From: DATFQE01 sp035264445
GTDB lineage: Bacteria > Actinomycetota > Thermoleophilia > Gaiellales > Gaiellaceae
Assembly (NCBI GenBank): GCA_035264445.1
Contig: DATFQE010000127.1
Coordinates: forward strand, 1-22,256
DNA length: 22,256 bases
Direction: 5' to 3'
Numbering within the stretch: position 1 is the first letter of the stretch; each line of letters begins with the position of its first letter. A model generated the notes under the pieces. The model was not told where the DNA came from, did no database searches, and saw only the letters and a program-made list of their open reading frames with translations. This document shows positions 14,741 to 20,887 of the stretch, one piece after another. Position numbers and translations under genes: made by a program.

Positions 14741-15186
14741 CCGGTCACCACCATCACGACCGCGACCAGCACGAGGAAGCCGCCGAACGCGAGCTTGAGC
14801 GACCGCTCGCTCGCGCGCGCGAGGGCGCGTGCGCCGACCTGCGCCCCGAGAACCGCGCCGAGTGCGAGCGCGACCGCGTACCCGATGCGCACCTCGCCCG
14901 CGACGCCGTACGTGAGCACGCCGGCGGCGCTGATCGGGATGATCGCGCCCAGCGAGGCCGCGTGGGCTTCCCGCTGCCCGAAGCGGGCCCAGAGGACGAG
15001 CAGCGGCACCATGACGACGCCGCCTCCGACGCCGAGCAGCCCCGAGAGGAAGCCGCCGGACAGGCCGATCGTCCCAAGACGCAGCCGGCGGCCGCGCTGA
15101 GGGCGCTTCGGCGGCGGCGTCGGTTCGGGTCGCCTCCGAGGACGCGAGACGACCGCGACCTCCCCCGAGCGAGGGTCGTGCGACAC
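14737..15186 (-). CDS. Half-length TSUP (TauE/SafE-like) membrane permease, first of pair
   Basis: A 149-residue protein. A charged Arg/Pro-rich N-terminal tail (about 1-36) precedes about four membrane helices, with the TSUP motif GLLGVGGGVVMVPLLVL (49-65) and AHAASLGAIIPISAAG (74-89), which matches the ATSxx region of the family. It is a second half-size TSUP, homologous in layout to the gene after it and not to the complementary C-terminal half. The start is GTG at 15186-15184. A TAAGGT -10-like element (15199-15194) sits eight bases upstream, so the mRNA may be leaderless. Upstream lies the divergent promoter region with candidate GntR operators. The long tail is unusual for TSUP proteins; a start further in cannot be ruled out. 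Confidence 0.85.
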   Translation of the reverse strand: MSHDPRSGEVAVVSRPRRRPEPTPPPKRPQRGRRLRLGTIGLSGGFLSGLLGVGGGVVMVPLLVLWARFGQREAHAASLGAIIPISAAGVLTYGVAGEVRIGYAVALALGAVLGAQVGARALARASERSLKLAFGGFLVLVAVVMVVTG

Positions 15187-15190
15187 GCGA

Positions 15191-15209
15191 CCAACCTTAG
15201 CAAGGTTGG
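15191..15209. promoter_or_regulatory. Inverted repeat CCAACCTT-AGC-AAGGTTGG upstream of the TSUP genes
   Basis: Perfect 8-base arms (15191-15198 and 15202-15209) with a 3-base spacer. Its right arm overlaps the TTGGATCCAA palindrome by four bases (15206-15209). It covers the likely -10 region of the leftward promoter. It could be a protein site or a hairpin at the start of the mRNA. Confidence 0.45.
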
Positions 15210-15235
15210 ATCCAATCGTCCTTTGACTGGATCCA
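15206..15235. promoter_or_regulatory. Candidate GntR/FCD operators: TTGGATCCAA and TGGATCCA, 21 bp apart
   Basis: TTGGATCCAA (15206-15215) is a perfect 10-bp palindrome. TGGATCCA (15228-15235) repeats its core. Their centres are 21 bp apart, two turns of B-DNA, so bound dimers would lie on one face. FCD-type GntR proteins often bind short palindromes of the form TNGNNNNCNA. The second site lies just before the extended -10 TGCTAGAGT (15239-15247) of the rightward transporter genes, where binding would block RNA polymerase. The regulator gene is three genes to the left. Confidence 0.6.
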
Positions 15236-15238
15236 AAA

Positions 15239-15247
15239 TGCTAGAGT
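15239..15247 (+). promoter_or_regulatory. Candidate extended -10 promoter (TGCTAGAGT) for the transporter operon
   Basis: TGN plus TAGAGT fits an extended -10 element. A TTGACT hexamer (15223-15228) lies only 13 bases upstream, too close for a standard -35. Transcription from about 15254 would leave a leader of about 70 bases before the binding-protein ATG. Confidence 0.35.
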
Positions 15248-15284
15248 GCTCGCCGCCCCGTGAGCCCGTGGGTGCGCCCAGACC

Positions 15285-15300
15285 GCCAGGATCTCCTGGC
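15285..15300. promoter_or_regulatory. Inverted repeat GCCAGGA-TC-TCCTGGC in the transporter leader
   Basis: Perfect 7-base arms with a 2-base centre, 25 bases before the binding-protein start and 11 bases before its AGGAGG (15312-15317). It may be a further protein-binding site or a leader hairpin. The sequence differs from the TGGATCCA sites but shares the central GGATC. Confidence 0.4.
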
Positions 15301-15325
15301 ACGGATTAGGTAGGAGGCGACGAAG

Positions 15326-16909
15326 ATGAACGTGATTCGCAGACGAGGGCCGAGGGTCCTCGGCGCCGCTTTGGTGCTCGCGGCGACGGGGCTGCTCGCA
15401 TCCGGAGCAGCCGGCTCGGTCTCCTCGGAAAGCAAGGCCGGCGGCACGCTGACGATCGCGTTGGCCGAGGATCCCGACGCGCTCGACCCGACGCTCGCCC
15501 GCACCTTCGTCGGCCGGATGGTCTTCCTGCACATGTGCGAGAAGCTCTACGACCTGAACGCGAAGCTCCAGATCGTCCCGCAGCTCGCCGCCGGCATGCC
15601 GACGCTGTCGCGGGACAAGCAGACGATGACGATCAGGATCCGGCGCGGCGTCCGCTTCAACGACGGCACGCCGCTGGACGCCAACGCGGTCAAGATCTCG
15701 CTCGACCGACATCGCACGCTGCCGCGCTCGGCGCGCGCGAGCGAGATCTCGCCGGTCACGGCCGTCCAGGTGGCCGGGCCGTACACGGTCCGCCTGTCCC
15801 TGAACGCGCGCTACTCGCCTCTCACGGCGCAGCTCGCCGACCGCGCGGGGATGATCATGTCGCCGAAGCAGCTCACCGCGCTCGGCGACCGCTTCGCATC
15901 CAACCCGGTGTGCGTCGGCGCCTTCCGTTTCGTCTCGCGAGCCGCAGGCGACCGGATCGTGCTCGAGAAGTCGCCGTTCTACTACGCGAAGAACAAGGTC
16001 AAGTTCAACAGCATCGTCTTCCGGATCATCACCGACACCAGCGCGCGCGCGGCGAATCTCCGCTCGCACGACGTGGACGTGATCGACCGAATCGCGTCGA
16101 CAGACCTCCCCGCGATCCAGCGCGACAAGAGCCTGCGCGTGATCAAGTCGACGTCGATCGGCTACCAGGGGATCTCGATCAACGTCGGCAACAAGAACGG
16201 CATCGGCAAGCCGTTCGACAACGTCGGCACGCCGCTCGCGTCGAAGCAGTTCATCCGCCAGGCGTTCGAGGCGTCGCTCGACCGCAAGGTGATCAACCGC
16301 GTCGTGTTCGGCGGCACCGTGGTTCCCGGCTGCCTGCCGGTCCCCAAGGCGAGCCCGTACTACGACGCGCGCATCAAATGCCCGGGCCGGAGTGTCGCGC
16401 GCGCGCGCGAGTTGCTCCGGAAGGCCGGCGCCTCGCCGCCCGTGGTGGTCAAGCTGATGATCGGGACGGATCAGGTCCAGGCGCGGCTCGGGCAGGTGAT
16501 CCAGTCGATGGCCGGGGAGGCGGGCTTCAAGGTGGAGTTGCAGCCGACCGAGTTCGTCACGGCGCTCGCCCGCCAGGATCGCGGCCAGTACGACGCCTTC
16601 GCGGTCGGCTGGTCGGGTCGTGTTGACCCCGACGGCAACATCTACCAGTTCGTCCACTCGAAGGGCTCGCTCAACAACCTCGGCTGGTCGTCACCGCGCA
16701 TGGACCTCCTCCTCGACAACGCGCGCAAGGCAACGTCGCTCGGGGCGAGGAAGAAGCTCTACAGCTCCGTGTACAAGATCCTGCGTGCGCAGCTGCCGCT
16801 GATCTATCTCTGGCATCCGGTCAACCGGCACGGCGTCGCGAAGACCGTCACGGGGGTGCAGACCTACGGCGACGGCCTGATCAGGGCCTACTACGCCCAG
16901 CTGAAGTAA
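15326..16909 (+). CDS. Peptide ABC transporter substrate-binding protein (SBP family 5, DppA/OppA-like)
   Basis: A 527-residue extracytoplasmic binding protein that captures the ligand for the permeases encoded next. After a basic MNVIRRRGPR start comes a hydrophobic signal segment (about 11-30). The mature part has the family 5 features GGTLTIALAEDPDALDPTL (39-57), RRGVRFNDGTPLDANAVKISLDR (106-128) and NLGWSSPRMDLLLDNAR near the C-terminus. Gram-positive-type binding proteins are usually lipoproteins with an LxxC lipobox; here no cysteine occurs before residue 71, so it appears to be released or held by another means. The ATG at 15326 has AGGAGG eight bases upstream (15312-15317). It is the first gene of the right arm of the divergon. 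Specificity cannot be read from the sequence; the gamma-glutamyltransferase downstream suggests gamma-glutamyl or small peptides. Confidence 0.94.
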   Translation: MNVIRRRGPRVLGAALVLAATGLLASGAAGSVSSESKAGGTLTIALAEDPDALDPTLARTFVGRMVFLHMCEKLYDLNAKLQIVPQLAAGMPTLSRDKQTMTIRIRRGVRFNDGTPLDANAVKISLDRHRTLPRSARASEISPVTAVQVAGPYTVRLSLNARYSPLTAQLADRAGMIMSPKQLTALGDRFASNPVCVGAFRFVSRAAGDRIVLEKSPFYYAKNKVKFNSIVFRIITDTSARAANLRSHDVDVIDRIASTDLPAIQRDKSLRVIKSTSIGYQGISINVGNKNGIGKPFDNVGTPLASKQFIRQAFEASLDRKVINRVVFGGTVVPGCLPVPKASPYYDARIKCPGRSVARARELLRKAGASPPVVVKLMIGTDQVQARLGQVIQSMAGEAGFKVELQPTEFVTALARQDRGQYDAFAVGWSGRVDPDGNIYQFVHSKGSLNNLGWSSPRMDLLLDNARKATSLGARKKLYSSVYKILRAQLPLIYLWHPVNRHGVAKTVTGVQTYGDGLIRAYYAQLK

Positions 16910-16935
16910 CGACGAGGATTCGTGGAGATGCGGGT

Positions 16936-16971
16936 GGCAGCCGGCTCGCCGTTTCGACGGGACCGGCTGCC
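16936..16971 (+). promoter_or_regulatory. Intercistronic stem-loop after the binding-protein gene
   Basis: GGCAGCCGG (16936-16944) pairs with CCGGCTGCC (16963-16971), and inside it CCGT-TTCG-ACGG (16949-16960) forms a second short stem with a four-base loop. There is no T-tract after it. Such structures between a binding-protein gene and its permease genes commonly protect the upstream mRNA from 3' decay and give an excess of binding protein; that role is inferred here. Confidence 0.6.
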
Positions 16972-17014
16972 GTCTGTTAGAAGAACTTCGAAGGAGGGGT
17001 TTCCCGAGGGAACC

Positions 17015-17032
17015 ATGGGTTGCCCTGGGTGA
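17015..17032 (+). CDS. Possible five-codon leader ORF before the permease gene
   Basis: ATG GGT TGC CCT GGG TGA encodes MGCPG. GAGGG (17006-17010) lies four bases upstream, while the permease ATG at 17035 has no Shine-Dalgarno of its own nearby. The leader TGA (17030-17032) overlaps a GTG (17029-17031) that is in frame with the permease. This arrangement could reload ribosomes onto the permease start. It may be chance. Confidence 0.25.
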   Translation: MGCPG

Positions 17033-17034
17033 TC

Positions 17035-17988
17035 ATGGCGGTGTTCATCGGGCGCAAGGTGGGCGCTGCCCTGATCGTCGTCTTCCTGGCGAGCGTGGTC
17101 GTCTTCGCCGGCGTTCGGGCGCTCCCGGGCGACCCTGCGCTCGCCTTCGCCGCCGAGGACCGCAACCCCGAGGTGCTGGCGGCGATCCGCGACAAGTACG
17201 GCCTCGACGATCCTCTCCCGGTCCAGTACCTCCGGTGGGCGGGCCTGGCGCTCCAGGGCGACCTCGGCACGGACAGCCGCGGCCTCCCCGTGAGCGAGAC
17301 GATCGTGAGCCGGCTTCCGCTGACGCTCGAGCTCGCCGGCCTGGCCCTGCTGATCGGTGTTCTCGTGGGGATCCCCGCGGGAGTGATCGCCGCGGTGCGG
17401 CGCGGCAAGGCGTCGGACTACGCGGCGACGAGCGTCGCGCTGCTGGGGCTGTCGGTGCCGCATTTCTGGCTCGGCCTGCTGATGATCATCGTCTTCGCCG
17501 TCAACCTCGGCTGGCTGCCCGCCGGCGGTTACGTCCCGTTCCGGGACGACCCGATCGGAAACCTCGAGCACATGCTGATGCCCGCGCTCGTCCTGGGCAC
17601 GGGGCTCTCGGCCGTCCTGATGCGGCAGATGCGGTCGGCGATGCTGACGTCCCTCGGCGCCGATTACGTGCGCACAGCACGGGCCAAGGGCCTCAGCGAG
17701 CGGGTCGTCGTCGGCAAGCACGCGTTGCGAAACAGCCTGATCACGGTGACGACGGTGATCGGCCTCCAGCTGGGCGCGCTGATCTCGGGAGCGGTCATCA
17801 CCGAGCAGATTTTCGGGATCGCGGGCTTCGGGCGCCTCACCGTCGACTCGATCGCGCAGCGGGACTACGCCCTTCTGCAGGGCGTCGTGCTCGTCGCCGC
17901 GGTCGGCTACGTCGTCGTCAACCTGCTGGTGGACGTCTCCTACTCGCTGATCAATCCCCGCATCCGCGTGGCCGGAGGGCGCGCCTAG
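17035..17988 (+). CDS. dppB: Peptide ABC transporter permease (DppB/OppB-like)
   Basis: A 317-residue inner-membrane permease with about six helices (about 9-30, 98-121, 132-158, 181-198, 238-263, 283-305). The cytoplasmic EAA loop that contacts the ATPases is seen as YVRTARAKGLSERVVVGKHALRNSL (211-235). Other family features are the N-terminal ALPGDPA, the YGLDDPLPVQYLRWAGLALQGDLG stretch (55-78), and ITEQIFGIAGFGRL (255-268). The ATG at 17035 is chosen by comparison with family N-termini; GTG at 17029 and TTG at 17020 are in frame and would add two or five residues. It ends with TAG directly against the ATG of the second permease. It forms the membrane channel with that protein. Confidence 0.94.
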   Translation: MAVFIGRKVGAALIVVFLASVVVFAGVRALPGDPALAFAAEDRNPEVLAAIRDKYGLDDPLPVQYLRWAGLALQGDLGTDSRGLPVSETIVSRLPLTLELAGLALLIGVLVGIPAGVIAAVRRGKASDYAATSVALLGLSVPHFWLGLLMIIVFAVNLGWLPAGGYVPFRDDPIGNLEHMLMPALVLGTGLSAVLMRQMRSAMLTSLGADYVRTARAKGLSERVVVGKHALRNSLITVTTVIGLQLGALISGAVITEQIFGIAGFGRLTVDSIAQRDYALLQGVVLVAAVGYVVVNLLVDVSYSLINPRIRVAGGRA

Positions 17989-18864
17989 ATGAGTTACGTC
18001 GAGGCCCAGCCGCTCAGCGGCCGTGCCCGCCGGCGCCGGGTCATGGGCCGCCGCTTCCTTCGCCGCCCCGCCGCGGTCGGATCGCTCGTGATCGTGGTGC
18101 TCTTCGTGCTCGCGGCCGTATTCGCGCGCTGGGTGGCGCCCCACCCGCCCGGTGCGACCGACTTCGACGCCATCCTCGCGAGCCCGTCGCGCGAGCATCT
18201 GCTGGGCACCGACGAGCTCGGCCGCGACACGCTGTCGCGGATCATCTGGGGGGCCCGCGCGTCGATCCAGGCCGGCTTCTTCGCCACGATGCTCGCGATG
18301 GCCGTGGCCGTCCCGATCGGCCTGGTGGCCGGCTACTACCGCGGGCGGGTCGACACCGTGATCGCGCGGATCACGGACGTGCTCCTCGCGTTCCCGTTTC
18401 TCATCCTCGCGGTCGGGCTCGCGGCGATCCTCGGGCCCTCGCTGCTCAACGCGACGCTCGCCCTCGGGATCGCGGCCGTCCCGCCGCTCATCCGGATCTC
18501 TCGCGGCGAGGCGCTCGAGCTCCGCGAGGAGGACTACGTGCGCGCCGCCGTCGCCAACGGCGCCAACGATCCCGTCATCCTCGGCCGCCACATCCTCCCG
18601 AACATGACGAGCACGCTGATCGTGCAGGCGACCCTGACGATCCCGGCCGCGATCATCGGCGAGGCCGTCCTCTCCTTCCTCGGCCTCGGCGTGCAGCCGC
18701 CGACGCCGTCGTGGGGCGTGATGCTCAACGCGGCTCAGCCGTACCTCAACGAGGCGCCGCAGCTCGCGATCTATCCGGGCCTCGCGATCGTCATCTGCGC
18801 ACTCGCGTTCAACCTGCTCGGGGACGGCCTGCGCGACGTCCTCGACCCCAAGACCGAACGGTGA
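17989..18864 (+). CDS. dppC: Peptide ABC transporter permease (DppC/OppC-like)
   Basis: A 291-residue inner-membrane permease. A basic N-terminal segment (about 11-27) precedes the OppC_N helix (about 29-50) and the conserved HLLGTDELGRDTLSRIIWGAR (70-90). The BPD_transp_1 core of about five helices follows. The EAA loop is YVRAAVANGANDPVILGRHILPN (183-205), and the late FLGLGVQPPTPSWGVML (230-246) is characteristic of this subunit. It starts with ATG immediately after the stop of the first permease (TAGATG). It ends in a GTGA overlap with the first ATPase gene. Together with the other four genes it makes a complete importer. Confidence 0.95.
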   Translation: MSYVEAQPLSGRARRRRVMGRRFLRRPAAVGSLVIVVLFVLAAVFARWVAPHPPGATDFDAILASPSREHLLGTDELGRDTLSRIIWGARASIQAGFFATMLAMAVAVPIGLVAGYYRGRVDTVIARITDVLLAFPFLILAVGLAAILGPSLLNATLALGIAAVPPLIRISRGEALELREEDYVRAAVANGANDPVILGRHILPNMTSTLIVQATLTIPAAIIGEAVLSFLGLGVQPPTPSWGVMLNAAQPYLNEAPQLAIYPGLAIVICALAFNLLGDGLRDVLDPKTER

Positions 18865-19832
18865 ACGAGCCCCTGCTGGAGGTCGAGGGCCTCTCGGTCC
18901 GCTTCGAGACCGACGAGGGCGCCGTACACGCCGTCGACAGGGTGTCGCTCTCGCTCGCGCCCGCGCAGGTGCTCGGCGTGGTCGGCGAGTCGGGGTGCGG
19001 GAAGAGTGTGACGGCGATGTCGATGTTGAGCCTGCTGCCCGAGACCGCGCGCGTCAGCGGGAGCGTGCGCTTTCGCGGCACCGAGCTCCTCGGCGCCTCG
19101 AAGGCGCAGCTGCGCCAGATCCGCGGGCGGGAGATCTCGTTCGTCTTCCAGGAGCCGATGACGTCGCTCAACCCGGTCCTCCGCATCGGCCACCAGATCG
19201 GCGAGGTCTTGCGCGAGCACCTCGGCCTTACGCGTACGGCCGCGCGGGCGCGAACGATCGAGCTGCTCGACCTCGTCCACATCCCCGATCCGGAACGGCG
19301 CGTGGACGAGTATCCGCACCAGCTCTCGGGCGGCATGCGGCAGCGCGTGATGATCGCGATGGCGCTCGCCTGCGACCCAAAGATCCTGATTGCGGACGAG
19401 CCGACGACGGCCCTGGACGTGACGATCCAGGCGGGCATCCTGGACCTGCTCCGCGAGCTGCGGGGCCGCCTCGGGACGGCGATCCTGCTGATTACGCACA
19501 ACCTCGGCGTGGTCGCCGACATCGCCGACCGGGTCGTCGTCATGTATGCCGGCCGGAAGGTCGAGGAGGCGCCGGTGAACGAGCTCTTCGCCGAGCCCCA
19601 ACACCCGTACACGATCGGGCTTCTCGGCGCGATTCCGCGCGCCGGCCACGCGCACAACGGCAGGTTGAGGGAGATCCCGGGCCGCGTGCCGTCGCTGTCC
19701 GAGCCGCCTGGCTACTGCGCGTTCGCCGACCGCTGCCCGCGCGCGGACGAGTTGACGCGGTCCGAGGTGCCCGAACTGCGCCAGGTGCGGCCGGACCATG
19801 CGGTGGCGTGCTTCCATCCGGGGCGGCGATGA
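18861..19832 (+). CDS. dppD: Peptide ABC transporter ATP-binding protein (DppD/OppD-like)
   Basis: A 323-residue cytoplasmic ATPase that powers import. Walker A GESGCGKS (42-49), Q-loop FVFQEPMTSLNP (94-105), signature LSGGMRQR (155-162), Walker B KILIADEPTTALD (174-186) and H-loop His213 are all intact. The C-terminal oligopeptide/dipeptide extension contains EIPGRVPSL and the conserved cysteines C286, C292 and C317, which resemble the Fe-S-like site of this subgroup. The GTG at 18861 overlaps the permease TGA as GTGA. The end overlaps the second ATPase as ATGA. It pairs with the following ATPase as a heterodimer. Confidence 0.95.
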   Translation: MNEPLLEVEGLSVRFETDEGAVHAVDRVSLSLAPAQVLGVVGESGCGKSVTAMSMLSLLPETARVSGSVRFRGTELLGASKAQLRQIRGREISFVFQEPMTSLNPVLRIGHQIGEVLREHLGLTRTAARARTIELLDLVHIPDPERRVDEYPHQLSGGMRQRVMIAMALACDPKILIADEPTTALDVTIQAGILDLLRELRGRLGTAILLITHNLGVVADIADRVVVMYAGRKVEEAPVNELFAEPQHPYTIGLLGAIPRAGHAHNGRLREIPGRVPSLSEPPGYCAFADRCPRADELTRSEVPELRQVRPDHAVACFHPGRR

Positions 19833-20887
19833 GCTCCGACGGTCGCGCACCCGTGCTCGAGGTTGACGGCTTGGTCAAGCATTTTCCGCTCGGCCGCGGA
19901 GTCTCGAGCGGCGGCAACGTGGTGTACGCCGTCGACGGGGTCTCCTTTTCGCTTGCCCCGGGAGAGGTGCTCGGGCTGGTGGGGGAGTCGGGCAGCGGCA
20001 AGACGACGGTCGGCTACTGCATCAACCGGCTGCTCGAGCCGACGGACGGGACAATCCGGCTCGACGGCGCCGACATCACCCACCTGTCGCGGCGCGAGCT
20101 GCGGCCGTTCCGGAAGCGGATGCATATCGTCTTCCAGGACCCCTACTCGTCGCTCAACCCCCGGATGACCTGCGGCCAGATCGTCGGCGAGCCCATTCGC
20201 CTGCACGGGTTGGCGCGGGGCAAGCTGCTCGACCGCCGCGTCGCCGAGCTGTTCGACGCCGTCGGCCTTCGCGACGAGCTCCGCGACCGCTTTCCGCACG
20301 AGCTCTCGGGCGGGCAGCGGCAGCGGGTCGGGCTCGCACGGGCGCTCAGCGTGTCGCCGAGCCTCCTGATCGCGGACGAGCCCGTCTCAGCACTGGACGT
20401 CTCGGTGCAGGCGTCGGTGCTCAACCTGCTCCGAGACCTCCAGCGCGAGTTCGGCTTCTCGTGCCTTTTCATCAGCCACGACCTCGCCACCGTCGAATTC
20501 CTCTGCGACCGCGTGGCCGTCATGTACCTCGGCAAGATCATCGAGCTCGCGCGGCGGGAGGAGTTGTTCGCGCGGCCGCAGCATCCCTACACCCAGGCGC
20601 TGCTCTCGGCGGCCGTCGTCCCCGACCCGGTCGTCCAGCGGACGCGCAAGCGCGTCGTGCTCGACGGCGACATCCCGAGCCCGATCGCGCCGCCGTCGGG
20701 TTGCCGGTTCCGGACGCGATGCCCGCTGGAGCAGGAGTCGGCGCCCCGGTCGACGGAGGAGGAGCCCGCCCTCGTCGACGTGACCGGTGAGGGCCATCTG
20801 GTCGCCTGCCATCTCGTCCAGCGTGGGCGCGAGGCGCCGCGGCTCGCCGCTGCGCCGGCCGAGCTCGCGGGAGCAGGAGAGCGCTGA
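19829..20887 (+). CDS. dppF: Peptide ABC transporter ATP-binding protein (DppF/OppF-like)
   Basis: A 352-residue cytoplasmic ATPase. Walker A GESGSGKT (52-59), FQDPYSSLNPRMT (102-114), signature LSGGQRQR (159-166), Walker B LLIADEPVSALD (179-190) and H-loop His217 are intact. The N-terminal LVKHFPLGRG and the phrase QDPYSSLNPR mark the F-type subunit rather than the D-type. The C-terminal oligopeptide extension has C292, C298 and C327, after which comes an extra Ala/Arg-rich tail of about 20 residues. The ATG at 19829 overlaps the upstream TGA. Its own TGA (20885-20887) overlaps the likely CTG start of the gamma-glutamyltransferase gene. Confidence 0.95.
   Translation: MSSDGRAPVLEVDGLVKHFPLGRGVSSGGNVVYAVDGVSFSLAPGEVLGLVGESGSGKTTVGYCINRLLEPTDGTIRLDGADITHLSRRELRPFRKRMHIVFQDPYSSLNPRMTCGQIVGEPIRLHGLARGKLLDRRVAELFDAVGLRDELRDRFPHELSGGQRQRVGLARALSVSPSLLIADEPVSALDVSVQASVLNLLRDLQREFGFSCLFISHDLATVEFLCDRVAVMYLGKIIELARREELFARPQHPYTQALLSAAVVPDPVVQRTRKRVVLDGDIPSPIAPPSGCRFRTRCPLEQESAPRSTEEEPALVDVTGEGHLVACHLVQRGREAPRLAAAPAELAGAGER

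Noticed and set aside
16891..18591. A 566-codon minus-strand open frame opposite the permease genes
   Set aside because: The translation is charged low-complexity sequence (His, Asp, Arg, Glu), while the plus strand encodes two textbook permeases.
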